Below are positions 19,287 to 28,147 of a stretch of DNA of 64,000 bases, piece by piece. The notes beneath the pieces were generated by a model. That model did no database searches and was not told the DNA's origin. It was given only the letters and a program-made list of their open reading frames with translations. Source of the DNA: Planctomycetota bacterium (GTDB lineage Bacteria > Planctomycetota > Planctomycetia > Pirellulales > PALSA-1355); the NCBI GenBank assembly GCA_003389325.1, contig QQVE01000054.1, positions 1 to 64,000 on the forward strand. The letters are read 5' to 3'. A program made the translations under genes and the position numbers. Numbering within the stretch: the stretch's first letter is position 1; each line of letters begins with the position of its first letter.

Positions 19287-20182
19287 GCATGCCGTCGCTG
19301 GCGATCGAACGCCCGGCAACCGTCACGTCGCGCGTGCTCGACTACGTAGAGTTGACCAAGCCCAAGATCTCGGCCCTGGTGCTGGTCACGGTGGCCGTGG
19401 CCACGTTCGTCGCCGCCTGGGGGCCGCCCGATGGTTGGACGCTGTTTCATACGCTGTTGGGTACGGCGCTCGTGGCCGCCAGCGCCAGCGCCCTGAATCA
19501 ATGGCTCGAGCGCGATACCGATGCCCGCATGCAGCGCACCGCCGCGCGTCCGTTGCCCGCCGCGCGGCTCACCGTTTCCCAAGTGATCGGCTTTGCCGTG
19601 GTCTCGATTGTGGTCGGCACCGTCTATCTGGCCGCCACCGTCGGCTGGCTTACCGCGGCGCTGGGCATGTTGACCTGGGCCCTGTACGCCTGGATCTACA
19701 CGCCGCTCAAACGCCGCACGGCCGCCAACACCGCCGTCGGCGCCGTGGCCGGAGCGATGCCGGTGCTGTTGGGCTGGTCGGCGACCGGGGCGCCGTTCGA
19801 CCTGCGAGCCTGGTCGCTGTTTTTGATCGTCTTCCTCTGGCAGTTTCCGCACTTCATGGCCATCGCTTGGATCTATCGCAACGAGTACGCCGGGGCCGGG
19901 CTGAAGATGCTCAGCACGGTCGACCCCAGCGGATTTCGCGCCGGGGCCCAGGCCGTGACCGCGGCGCTGGCGCTGGTGCCGGTGAGCCTGGTGCCGTGCC
20001 TGTCGCAGCCCGCCGGTGGCGTGCTGTTGGCCTGGGCACTGGTGCTGGGCGTGGCCCAGTTGGCCTGCGCGGTTTTGTTTTTCGTGCAACTGAACGAGCG
20101 CTCGGCGCGGCGGCTCCTGCTGGCGTCTCTGTTGTACCTTCCGATCATGATGGGCCTGTTGGCCTTGGGCCCTCTGGCATAG
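19283..20182 (+). CDS. ctaB: Protoheme IX farnesyltransferase (heme O synthase)
   Basis: A 299-residue UbiA-family membrane prenyltransferase that converts heme B to heme O, the substrate of the preceding enzyme. The first aspartate-rich motif NQWLERDTDARMQRTAARPL (about residue 72) is canonical, as are YTPLKRR and WQFPHFMAIAWIYRNEY. The ATG at 19283 lies inside the stop of the heme A synthase gene (ATGA). A much longer upstream frame is only the shadow of that gene. Confidence 0.95.
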   Translation: MSMPSLAIERPATVTSRVLDYVELTKPKISALVLVTVAVATFVAAWGPPDGWTLFHTLLGTALVAASASALNQWLERDTDARMQRTAARPLPAARLTVSQVIGFAVVSIVVGTVYLAATVGWLTAALGMLTWALYAWIYTPLKRRTAANTAVGAVAGAMPVLLGWSATGAPFDLRAWSLFLIVFLWQFPHFMAIAWIYRNEYAGAGLKMLSTVDPSGFRAGAQAVTAALALVPVSLVPCLSQPAGGVLLAWALVLGVAQLACAVLFFVQLNERSARRLLLASLLYLPIMMGLLALGPLA

Positions 20183-20241
20183 ACGCTTCCTAGCTCGGGC
20201 GAAGACTCGCGAGTAAGAAAGGTTCTTTAAGGCACACACGA

Positions 20242-21324
20242 ATGGCTACGACCCACGCACCCTCCGAAGCCGAACACGGCGGGCACGACCATCACCCGTC
20301 GCTCGAGTACCATCCCGGGCTGCCGCTTTCCAACGGCAAGCTGATCGTGTGGCTGTTCCTATCGACGGAGATCATGTTCTTCGCCGCCTTGATCGGCACG
20401 TACATCGTAATTCGCTTCGGCGCTCCGGCCTGGCCCACGCCGCACGACGTGCACTTGAGCGAACCGATCGGGGCATTCAACACGTTCGTGCTGATCTGCT
20501 CCAGCGTCACCGTCGTGCTGGGCCTCGAAGCGGCCAAGGCCAACAAGGCTTCGAGCGCCAAGGGGTGGATCCTGGCCACGCTCGTCTTGGGCAGCGTGTT
20601 CTTGGGCGTCAAGCTCTACGAATACGGCCAGAAGTTTTCGCACGGCATCTATCCGGTCGACCCGCACAGTCGCATCTACGAAAAGGCCGACTTGAACTAC
20701 GCGGCCGCGGTGCGGCACCGGCTGGAATCGCTCAAGGGTGAATACGACGCGCAAGCCGCGCAGTTCCAGCAGGACGAACAGCAGGACAGCGAGGCCGCCA
20801 AGCAGGTGCAGTCGCGCCTGGCCCTGTTGGGCAACCTGATTGCCTACGAGCGCGACGTCGAAACGGCCGCCGCTACCGACCAGAACGTGGCCGCCGCGCG
20901 AGCCGCGCTCAACGAAATGGCCGGGCTGATCATGCACAAGGAGCCCGTCGGCGGCACCGCCATCGTGGCCGACGATCCCGACGCCGACAAGGCCACCGCG
21001 GCCCGGGCGGAATTAAACAAGCTGGTGCACGACGAAGAGCACCACGAGGAAGCGGCCGGCCACGGCGCCCACGGACTGAACGACGACTACGAGTGGCTCA
21101 AGCTGCCGATCGTCATCCCCGGCGGAAACATGTGGGCCAGCACGTACTTCCTGCTCACCGGTTTTCATGCCATCCACGTGCTGGTGGGGCTGATCGTGTT
21201 CGCGATCATGATTCCCATGACGCTGGGCGTTGCCGCGGCCGGCTTCGTCGAGAACATCGGCCTGTACTGGCACTTTGTCGACCTGGTTTGGATCTTCCTG
21301 TTCCCGCTGCTGTACCTGTTCTAA
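20242..21324 (+). CDS. coxC: Cytochrome c oxidase subunit III with a large soluble insertion
   Basis: Subunit III of the oxidase, 360 residues. The N-terminus is His-rich (HGGHDHHP). Conserved pieces are [44 protein letters not shown] and [22 protein letters not shown]. Between the third and fourth visible TM segments, about 140 residues (145-285) are inserted: charged, Gln/Glu/Ala-rich and heptad-like, ending in [16 protein letters not shown]. Bacterial subunit III proteins normally have only a short loop there. The insertion would lie on one membrane face and might brace the oxidase against the coiled coil of the octaheme protein (speculation). Confidence 0.92.
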   Translation: MATTHAPSEAEHGGHDHHPSLEYHPGLPLSNGKLIVWLFLSTEIMFFAALIGTYIVIRFGAPAWPTPHDVHLSEPIGAFNTFVLICSSVTVVLGLEAAKANKASSAKGWILATLVLGSVFLGVKLYEYGQKFSHGIYPVDPHSRIYEKADLNYAAAVRHRLESLKGEYDAQAAQFQQDEQQDSEAAKQVQSRLALLGNLIAYERDVETAAATDQNVAAARAALNEMAGLIMHKEPVGGTAIVADDPDADKATAARAELNKLVHDEEHHEEAAGHGAHGLNDDYEWLKLPIVIPGGNMWASTYFLLTGFHAIHVLVGLIVFAIMIPMTLGVAAAGFVENIGLYWHFVDLVWIFLFPLLYLF

Positions 21325-21376
21325 ACAAGCGACCCGTTACCTAGCGCTGGCCTGCAAGCCGCGGAGTGAACCCTAG

Positions 21377-21811
21377 ATGTCCGAACACGCCCACGCCCAC
21401 GATGACGGCCACGACGTCGGCCTTGCCAAGTACGTTTACGTGTTCTTGGCGCTGTGCGTGCTGACGTCGATGTCGTTCTTCACGTACTCGTCGTACTGGC
21501 CGTTTCCCGATCAGCCGAACATCGGCCGCGCCTTCATGATGGCGGTGTCCTGCACCAAGGCCATGCTGGTGATCCTGTTCTTCATGCACGTGAAGTACGA
21601 GGCCAACTGGAAGTACGTGCTGACGATTCCCGCCGCGTTCATGTCGCTGTTCTTGCTGCTGGCGCTGGTGCCCGATATCGGCATGCGGGGCCGCTGGCTC
21701 TCGGAGGAGCGACGGCTGTACATGGCCGAACCGCCCGCGGAAACCGAAGAACCCGTCGTCAAGCACGCCGAAGCGGGCGAGGGCGGCGCGGAAACCGAGG
21801 CCGAGCACTAG
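21377..21811 (+). CDS. Cytochrome c oxidase subunit IV (prokaryotic type)
   Basis: A 144-residue protein with three TM helices of the prokaryotic COX IV/CyoD-like family: a His-rich start, KYVYVFLALCVLTSMSFF, then AFMMAVSCTKAMLVILFFMHVKYE. The FMHVKYE signature after the second helix is typical. The C-terminal ~40 residues are acidic. It is a small accessory subunit thought to help assembly or stability of aa3 oxidases. It lies 52 bp after subunit III. Confidence 0.88.
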   Translation: MSEHAHAHDDGHDVGLAKYVYVFLALCVLTSMSFFTYSSYWPFPDQPNIGRAFMMAVSCTKAMLVILFFMHVKYEANWKYVLTIPAAFMSLFLLLALVPDIGMRGRWLSEERRLYMAEPPAETEEPVVKHAEAGEGGAETEAEH

Positions 21812-21915
21812 GCGGCAGGCGACCCACGGCCGGCCCCGCGACGTAAAGATAATAGAGCGCGTCGTGCCCACTCGGTTCCGGCTCGACCGCCACGGCTCGT
21901 CAGGGGAAACAGGCA

Positions 21916-22779
21916 ATGCATAGCGGTGCCGTACGATTCTGGGTGTTGTTGATCGCCGCCTTGAGCGTGGGCTATGCCTCGCTGCTCTTGGTGCGCAAGA
22001 CCGCCCCGGAGCCGCCAGCCGAGCCGCCGCGGGCCGAAGCGCCCAAGCCCGCCGAAGTCGCGCCCAGTCCCGCGGCTGCGTCGAACGCGGCATTGCCGGC
22101 CGGCGAAGTGGCGCCGTTCGAGTTGATCGACGAGAACGGCGAGCCGTTCGACTCTCGCAGCCTGGAGGGCGAAGTGTGGGTCGCGAGCTTCTTCTTCACG
22201 AATTGCCCGGCCGTCTGCTGGCGAATGAACCAGGCGCTGGCCGGCTGGCAGGCAACGCACCCCGAGAGCGACGTTCGCTTCGTGAGCATCACCTGCGATC
22301 CGGAGAACGACACGCCCGAGGCCCTGGCCCGTTACGCCAAGCACTTCAAGGCCGATCCCAAGCGGTGGACGTTTTTGACCGGCGACATGGAGACGATCCA
22401 GAGCATTGGTCAGGATTCGTTTCAGATCGCGGTCGTGCGGGGCGATCATACCGATAGGGCCTGCGTGGTCGATCGCGAGGGCCGCGTGCGCGGACGCTTC
22501 CGCCTGACCGAGCCAGACCAGGTGCAAATGCTCGACCGGCTGCTTACGGTTGCCGAGGCGGAGCCGGCGCGGGAAAAGAAGACCGAAGACGGCAACGAGC
22601 CGTCGGCCGAATCGGAAGCGGAGCCAGAAGCAGACCCACCAGCGGACTCCGACGAGCCGGTCGACAGCGACGAGAGCGTAGAGCCGGCCGAGGAATCGTC
22701 GGACGAACCGGCCGCGCCCGCCGAGCAACCCGCGGCGAGCGACAAGACGGAGCCGGCTGCGGTGGACGAGCCGGAGTGA
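21916..22779 (+). CDS. SCO1/SenC-family copper chaperone
   Basis: A 287-residue membrane-anchored, thioredoxin-fold copper metallochaperone for the CuA site. One N-terminal helix (8-26) precedes a Pro/Ala linker. The fold carries CPAVC (C97, C101) and the third ligand H178 (GDHTD). The last ~75 residues are an unusual Glu/Asp/Pro/Ala tail with SDEPVDSDESVEPAEE-like acidic repeats, which ordinary SCO proteins lack. Its place after the oxidase genes supports a role in CuA loading. Confidence 0.9.
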   Translation: MHSGAVRFWVLLIAALSVGYASLLLVRKTAPEPPAEPPRAEAPKPAEVAPSPAAASNAALPAGEVAPFELIDENGEPFDSRSLEGEVWVASFFFTNCPAVCWRMNQALAGWQATHPESDVRFVSITCDPENDTPEALARYAKHFKADPKRWTFLTGDMETIQSIGQDSFQIAVVRGDHTDRACVVDREGRVRGRFRLTEPDQVQMLDRLLTVAEAEPAREKKTEDGNEPSAESEAEPEADPPADSDEPVDSDESVEPAEESSDEPAAPAEQPAASDKTEPAAVDEPE

Positions 22780-22798
22780 CGCAGCAGGCGAGGGTGTC

Positions 22799-23308
22799 TT
22801 GGATTTCGGCGTCGAACAACTACCGGCCGTCAATGCCACGCTCAACGGTCTGGCGGCCGTGCTGCTGGTGGTCGGCTGGCTGCTGATCAAGAATCGCCGC
22901 GAGCAGGCTCACAAGAACACGATGCTGGCCGCGTTTGGCGTGTCGGTGGTGTTTCTGATCTGCTACCTGGTCTATCACTACCAGGTGGGCAGTGTGAAGT
23001 TCGTCGGGCCCAGCGGCGTGCGGACCGTCTATCTGGCGATATTGCTGACGCACGTCGTGCTGGCGGCCACGGTCCCGTTTCTGGCCGGGATCACGATCTA
23101 CCTGGGCCTGAGGGACCGCCGCGGACCGCACCGCAAACTGGCCCGCTGGACGCTCCCCATATGGCTGTACGTATCCATCACAGGCGTGGTGATTTACGTG
23201 ATGCTGTACCACCTCTACCCCCCGCCGGCCGAAGACCCTACAATAGAGAAGCCGCAGGCGGCAGTGAGCCGTCCGGCGGCAATGGCGATGTTCGCGGAGA
23301 ACGATTGA
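22799..23308 (+). CDS. DUF420 membrane protein (CtaM-like)
   Basis: A 169-residue protein with four or five TM helices of the DUF420 family; the family member CtaM is needed for maturation of aa3 oxidases in Firmicutes. Characteristic parts are LPAVNATLNG at the start, the HKNTML and YLVYH histidines, and PHRKLARWTLPIWLYVSITGVVIYVML at the end. Translation appears to start at TTG 22799 with GAGG a few nt upstream. The stop TGA overlaps the next ATG (TGATG). Confidence 0.85.
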   Translation: MDFGVEQLPAVNATLNGLAAVLLVVGWLLIKNRREQAHKNTMLAAFGVSVVFLICYLVYHYQVGSVKFVGPSGVRTVYLAILLTHVVLAATVPFLAGITIYLGLRDRRGPHRKLARWTLPIWLYVSITGVVIYVMLYHLYPPPAEDPTIEKPQAAVSRPAAMAMFAEND

Positions 23309-23604
23309 TGTATCTACCGACCTGGATCACGCGAGCCCTGGCCGTTTCGTTGGCCATCACGCTGTTGCTGGGCGCCGCCTCGGTGGCCGTAGCTTGCCCG
23401 AGTTGTCAGCAGGCGCTCGACGCCGACGGCTCGCAGGGTGACCTGGCCAGCGGGCTCTACTACAGCATCCTGCTGATGATGTCGATGCCCTTCGCCTTGG
23501 TCGGCGCCTTTGCCGGGCTGGCCTATCGCGCCGTCAAGCGCGAGCAGCGCCGCCAGGCCGAAGAAGCCGCCTCGCGCGACGAATCGGCTGAGCACGACGG
23601 CTAG
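23308..23604 (+). CDS. Small membrane protein with CPSC motif
   Basis: A 98-residue protein: a signal or TM helix (about 9-28), then ACPSCQQALDADG, a second TM helix (about 50-68) and a charged C-terminus. It is translationally coupled to the DUF420 gene and is the last gene of the respiratory block. CPSC placed just outside the membrane could bind a metal or act as a thiol pair, so a role in oxidase assembly is plausible but inferred. I do not recognise a named family. Its stop lies in the CTAG shared with the convergent gene. Confidence 0.7.
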   Translation: MYLPTWITRALAVSLAITLLLGAASVAVACPSCQQALDADGSQGDLASGLYYSILLMMSMPFALVGAFAGLAYRAVKREQRRQAEEAASRDESAEHDG

Positions 23605-24026
23605 TTGCCGCCGCCCTTTGCCTCGCTTTCTTGTCCCGCAGGCTGGCGCTTTGCCGTCTCGATCGGCGTGGGATCCCAGTATTGGTCGAACCCCAGCCAC
23701 AGGCTGCGCGCGTAGCGAAAGAACCACAGCGGAAAGAGCACGGCGAAGGCGGCCACGATCCACAGCGCCGTCTGCGGCGAGGTCCAGCCGGTGAAGAACA
23801 GCACGAAGTAGAAGATCGTCACCAGCAGGGCGGTTAGCCCGTAGTTGACGTAGATCGACCCCAGGAAGAAACCCGGCTCGCGCTCGTAGTGCAAGCCGCA
23901 GGCCTCGCAGTCGGGGTGCATCTGGATCCAGTTGCGAAACAGCTTCGACTGCCCGCACCGCGGACAGCGCAACCGCCAGGCCCGGCCGGCGATCGTCCAG
24001 TAAGAGGGGCGTGGTGGGTGTTGCAA
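23601..24026 (-). CDS. DUF983 family zinc-ribbon membrane protein
   Basis: A DUF983 protein of about 141 residues. CPRC and CEAC (RCPRCGQSKLF...MHPDCEACGLHYERE) form a probable zinc ribbon. Next come the family-typical EPGFFLGSIYVNYG and two TM helices, then WFFRYARSLWLGFDQYWDP. Its function is unknown. The start is uncertain: the only in-frame ATG (24350) would run through the small gene on the other strand, so I chose the TTG at 24026, which leaves the usual family length. It ends on the same CTAG as the last gene of the respiratory block. Confidence 0.75.
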   Translation of the reverse strand: MQHPPRPSYWTIAGRAWRLRCPRCGQSKLFRNWIQMHPDCEACGLHYEREPGFFLGSIYVNYGLTALLVTIFYFVLFFTGWTSPQTALWIVAAFAVLFPLWFFRYARSLWLGFDQYWDPTPIETAKRQPAGQESEAKGGGN

Positions 24027-24167
24027 GGTGGTGGAGAGAGCAGTTGGTTCGACGCCGGGGCGTTGGAGGCCGAGGACACTCCGGCCGGTTGCTATGAAAC
24101 TCAGTGTACCGTCGCTTACAATGGCCGTCTTGTCGCAGTGATACAGACCTTCTCCGTTGGTCGGCCG

Positions 24168-24335
24168 ATGCGTGGTTTTGCCAAGGCGATGCAGTTCGTG
24201 GGGCTGACGCTGCCGCCTGTGAGCATGTTCCTGCAACTGGCCGGGGCGATCAGCCTGGGGCAGATGCTGACGATGCTCGTGGCTTCGGTCTCGGCTTTTG
24301 GCATTGGCTGGATTGTCGCAGGCTACGCCCGCTAG
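24168..24335 (+). CDS. 55-residue conserved-looking membrane protein
   Basis: A short protein with two hydrophobic segments (about 8-25 and 30-52): MRGFAKAMQFVGLTLPPVSM, a polar GAISLGQML turn, then VASVSAFGIGWIVAGY. I recall similar QFVGL(T)xPPLxM...SxGQML proteins in other planctomycetes, so I regard it as real, though no function is known. It is divergent from the DUF983 gene. No strong ribosome-binding site is present. Confidence 0.6.
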   Translation: MRGFAKAMQFVGLTLPPVSMFLQLAGAISLGQMLTMLVASVSAFGIGWIVAGYAR

Positions 24336-24467
24336 AATTTCCGGCCGCACAGGCGGGATTCAGCTTGGCGCACGAGGCCGTGTTTTCGGGGCGGACGGCC
24401 CGCCCGGCTGGGAGTCCGCGCCCTGGTGGGCCGGATTTCGTTCTTTTCGCTATCCGCACCTGGCGAC

Positions 24468-24473
24468 TATAAT
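24468..24473 (+). promoter_or_regulatory. Perfect -10 box upstream of the PQQ-propeller gene
   Basis: TATAAT 130 nt before the ATG at 24603; the best -35 at 17 bp (TTTCGC) matches only three positions. A tentative promoter in the 267-bp gap that otherwise shows no feature. Confidence 0.35.
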
Positions 24474-24602
24474 TCGCCTGGACGAGTGGAAACACGGCGG
24501 CCACGACATCATCGGCGTTTTTGCCCCCAGCGTCCACGCTTGGCGGGGGCGCAGGCAGCCGGTAACGGCGGCCGTGCCGGACGCGCGCGAAGGGCAAATT
24601 GC

Positions 24603-27017
24603 ATGAACCGGTTCTGCCGAGCCAGCGCGGCAGCATGGATTCTCGCGCTGGGCGTGCCCCTGGGGAGCGCCTCGGCTCAATTCTCGCCGGGACCCTTCGA
24701 ACTCTCCCCCTCGGTGACCCTCGACGAGGCCGACAGCTCCGTGCTGGCCCAACTCGAGCGCGTGCGGGCCTACGTGGCCGACCGGCAGTGGGACGAGGCC
24801 GTCGAATCGTTGCGGCGGATGATCCAAAGCGACGGCACGAAGATGGTTTCGGTCACCCCGCGCCGCTACATCAACCTGGCCGATTACTGCCACCTGCAGA
24901 TCACTTCGCTGCCCGAAGAAGCATTGGCCCTCTATCGCCAGCGGGTCGATGCCCTGGCGGGGAACTGGTACGACCAGGGGCTCGCACAGCGCGATGCGGG
25001 CCTGCTGGCCGACGTGGTCGACAAGGTCTACGCCAGCTCGGCCGGCGACAACGCCCTTTGGGCGCTGGGCGAAATCGAGCTGGAACGCGCCAACTACCAT
25101 GCCGCCCGGCACTACTGGGAACAACTCATCGAAGTGCCGCCGGGGCGAATCTCGCAGGAGTTCTATAGCGCTGCCCGCAACCAGGTTGATCTGCCGGAGG
25201 AAACGGCCGAATTGCTCGACGCCTGGTACACCCTCGAAGAAACCGCCGACAACCCCTACTACCAGATGCGCGGCAAGGGCCTGTTGTCCGACGAGGCCCG
25301 ACGGCACCTGGTCGACTTCTGGAAGAGCCGCGGGTTCGAGTTTCCGCGGCTGATGTACCCCGGCACCGACCTGCCGCTGGCCGACATCCGCGCGCGGCTG
25401 ATCCTGGTGTCGATCATGGAAGGCTCGCTCACGCGGGCGCAGCGCGAGTTGGCGGCATTCGTCGAGCTGCATCCGCAGGCTAGCGGTCGCCTGGCGGGGC
25501 AGACGGTCGACTATGCCGAGACGCTCGCCGCGATGATCGCCGCGGCCGAAAGCTGGCCGCCGATCGAACCGAGCACCGACTGGCCCACGTTCGCCGGCAG
25601 CTATACGCGAGGCGCGATCGCGCCGCATCGTCTCGATCTGGGACCGCCGGCCTGGGAACCCATCGCCCTGGGCGAAGCGCACTCGGCCAACTCGGCCAAC
25701 TCGCGGGCCTTCAGCCTGCGGCGCGTGGGCGAGGATGCCCAGCGGCTGATGAGCTATCACCCGGTGGTCGTGGGCGATCTGTTGCTGGTGAACAACGAGC
25801 GGCAGATCTTCGCCTTCAACGTGCGCACGGGCGCCCCGGCCTGGCCGGGCGACGCCTCTCGGCCTGCGGGCGAAATCTACGTCGACGAGGACGACCGCCG
25901 CCGCGCCGGACGCAGCACGCGGGGGCTGGGCGTGCCGCGGTTCACCATGACCGTGCACGGCGGCAAGCTGTTTGCCCGCATGGGCTCGCAGGTCACGAGC
26001 CATCCGCTGGAATCGTACGAGAGTCGCTCGGGCGGTTACCTGGTGTGTCTCGATCTGACAGCCGAGGGCCGGCTGGTGTGGAAGCCCGATGGCCGCCTGC
26101 TGCCCGACGACGACAACTGGTCGTTCGAGGGCCCACCGGTGGTCGACGGCCAGGACCTGTACATCGCCATGCGCAAAAGCGACGTCCGCCCGCAGGCTTA
26201 CGTGGCCTGCTTCGACGTCGAAACCGGACGCAGGCGGTGGCGCACCATGGTCTGCTCGGCCGAGACGCCCGGGGCCGGGCAGTTGCCCGAGATCACGCAC
26301 AACCTGCTCACCTTCAACCAGGGCACGCTCTACTACAATTCGAATCTCGGCGCCGTGGCGGCGCTTTCGGCGCGCGACGGCCACCTGCTGTGGGCCACGC
26401 TCTACGAGCGGGCCCGCAAGGCCAGCCCCGACGGCCGCGACAAGCGCACCGCGCACTTCTATCGCGACCTGAATCCTTGTGTCTACGACCACGGACGATT
26501 GCACGTGGCGCCGTCGGACTGCGAAGGAATCTTTGCCCTCGACGCGGCCACCGGTGAACTGCTGTGGGAAACCCGGCTGCCCGAGGACGTCGTGCACCTG
26601 CTGGGCGTGGGGCAGGGCAATCTACTGGCCAGCGGCGACGCCTTGTGGTGGATCGACGCAGCCGGCGGCAAGGTGCTCAAGCGGTGGCCGGATACCACGC
26701 CCCTGGGGCACGGCCGCGGGATCCTGATGGGCGACCAGGTCGTGTGGCCCACGAACGAGGCGCTGTACCTGTTTCCACAGGATCCGCGCGATCTTGCCAG
26801 TGGCGTGCAAAGCCCCGTACAGCTCACGCCGCGACAGGCGGCCGGCGGCAATCTCGTGGCCGGCGGGGGCATGCTCGTCATCGCCGCACCCGACAAGCTT
26901 TATGGCTTCGTCCAACGGGCTCGGCTGCCCGAGGGCGAAGCCGGCGGCGAGGCCCGTCAGGCGGTGCAGACGCGCACGCGGCGGACATTGTCTCGGGGAG
27001 ACCGCGTGGCCGAATAG
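24603..27017 (+). CDS. Exported PQQ-like beta-propeller protein
   Basis: An 804-residue exported protein with a signal peptide cleaved after ASA25. Residues about 40-330 are helical and repeat-like (VLAQLERVRAYVADRQWDEAVESLRRM), resembling a TPR-type region. From about 330 the protein turns into a PQQ-like or BamB-like beta propeller: WPTFAGSYTRG, DLLLVNNERQIFAFNVRTGAPAW, YVACFDVETGRRRWR, AVAALSARDGHLLWA and IFALDAATGELLWE are typical blades. The partner or substrate is unknown. GAAGGG stands 10-15 nt before the ATG. The gene ends 74 bp before the MoxR gene and may be co-transcribed with it. Confidence 0.85.
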   Translation: MNRFCRASAAAWILALGVPLGSASAQFSPGPFELSPSVTLDEADSSVLAQLERVRAYVADRQWDEAVESLRRMIQSDGTKMVSVTPRRYINLADYCHLQITSLPEEALALYRQRVDALAGNWYDQGLAQRDAGLLADVVDKVYASSAGDNALWALGEIELERANYHAARHYWEQLIEVPPGRISQEFYSAARNQVDLPEETAELLDAWYTLEETADNPYYQMRGKGLLSDEARRHLVDFWKSRGFEFPRLMYPGTDLPLADIRARLILVSIMEGSLTRAQRELAAFVELHPQASGRLAGQTVDYAETLAAMIAAAESWPPIEPSTDWPTFAGSYTRGAIAPHRLDLGPPAWEPIALGEAHSANSANSRAFSLRRVGEDAQRLMSYHPVVVGDLLLVNNERQIFAFNVRTGAPAWPGDASRPAGEIYVDEDDRRRAGRSTRGLGVPRFTMTVHGGKLFARMGSQVTSHPLESYESRSGGYLVCLDLTAEGRLVWKPDGRLLPDDDNWSFEGPPVVDGQDLYIAMRKSDVRPQAYVACFDVETGRRRWRTMVCSAETPGAGQLPEITHNLLTFNQGTLYYNSNLGAVAALSARDGHLLWATLYERARKASPDGRDKRTAHFYRDLNPCVYDHGRLHVAPSDCEGIFALDAATGELLWETRLPEDVVHLLGVGQGNLLASGDALWWIDAAGGKVLKRWPDTTPLGHGRGILMGDQVVWPTNEALYLFPQDPRDLASGVQSPVQLTPRQAAGGNLVAGGGMLVIAAPDKLYGFVQRARLPEGEAGGEARQAVQTRTRRTLSRGDRVAE

Positions 27018-27091
27018 GGAGTCTCTCGGACCGCCGGACACTCGACGCGAGAGTCCGGAGGCCGAAACCACTTTCAGCATCGGAATGACTC

Positions 27092-28147
27092 ATGCTCGCA
27101 GACGACGACGTTCAACGGGTACAGCAGCTCAACGAAGCCTACCGGCAGATTACGACCGAACTGGGCAAGGCCATCGTCGGCCAGCACCAGGTGATCGAAG
27201 AGCTCTTGATCGCCATGTTCGCCCGCGGGCACTGCCTGTTGGTGGGCGTGCCGGGGCTGGCCAAGACGCTGATGATTCGCACGCTGGCCGATGCCTTGTC
27301 GCTGAAGTTCAGCCGCATTCAGTTCACTCCCGACTTGATGCCGGCCGACATCACGGGCACCGAGGTGATTCAGGAAGACAAGGCCAGCGGCGTGCGCGAG
27401 TTTCGCTTTCTGCCCGGCCCGATCTTCGGCAACGTGATCCTGGCCGACGAGATCAACCGCACGCCACCCAAGACGCAGGCCGCGCTGCTCGAGGCGATGC
27501 AGGAGCACCAGGTCACCGTCGGCGGGCAGCAGCATCGGCTGGCCGAGCCGTTCTTCGTGCTGGCCACGCAAAACCCGATCGAGCAGGAAGGCACCTATCC
27601 GCTGCCCGAGGCGCAGTTGGACCGTTTCATGTTCAACGTGTTCGTCGACTATCCCGACGAGGAAGAGGAGTTGCAGATCGTTCGCCAGACCACGGCCGAC
27701 GTCCAATTCGAGATCACGCACACGCTCACGGCCGAACAGATCGTCGAGCTGGGGCAAATCGTGCGGCGCGTGCCGGTGGCCGACTCGGTCACCCGCTATG
27801 CGCTCAAGTTCACCCGGTCGACGCGCAAAGAAAAGGGCGACGTGCCCGACTTCGTGCAGGAATACGTCAGTTGGGGCGCCGGGCCGCGGGCCAGCCAGTA
27901 TCTCGTGCTGGGGGCCAAGGCCCGGGCGGTGCTGCACGGCCGGTACTACGTGAGCACCGAGGACATCCGCGCGGTGGCCTTCCCCGTGCTGCGGCATCGC
28001 ATCATGACGAACTTCAACGCCGAAGCCGAAGGCGTCAAGGCCGACGACATCATTCGGCTGCTGATCGAAACTATCCCCGCCGACGAGACCGAAACGGCCA
28101 GCCATGGACGCCAACCAGAAGTATTTAGATCCGCAGACGCTGGCTAA
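27092..28147 (+). CDS. MoxR-family AAA+ ATPase
   Basis: A 351-residue MoxR ATPase, a chaperone-like AAA+ protein usually acting with VWA proteins. The Walker A is GVPGLAKT (52-59), Walker B is [23 protein letters not shown], and sensor 1 is [24 protein letters not shown]. The C-terminal lid is complete. The reading frame runs 44 nt into the DUF58 gene, an unusually long overlap, so translation of the two may be coupled. It heads the eight-gene block ending at 40398. Confidence 0.95.
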   Translation: MLADDDVQRVQQLNEAYRQITTELGKAIVGQHQVIEELLIAMFARGHCLLVGVPGLAKTLMIRTLADALSLKFSRIQFTPDLMPADITGTEVIQEDKASGVREFRFLPGPIFGNVILADEINRTPPKTQAALLEAMQEHQVTVGGQQHRLAEPFFVLATQNPIEQEGTYPLPEAQLDRFMFNVFVDYPDEEEELQIVRQTTADVQFEITHTLTAEQIVELGQIVRRVPVADSVTRYALKFTRSTRKEKGDVPDFVQEYVSWGAGPRASQYLVLGAKARAVLHGRYYVSTEDIRAVAFPVLRHRIMTNFNAEAEGVKADDIIRLLIETIPADETETASHGRQPEVFRSADAG

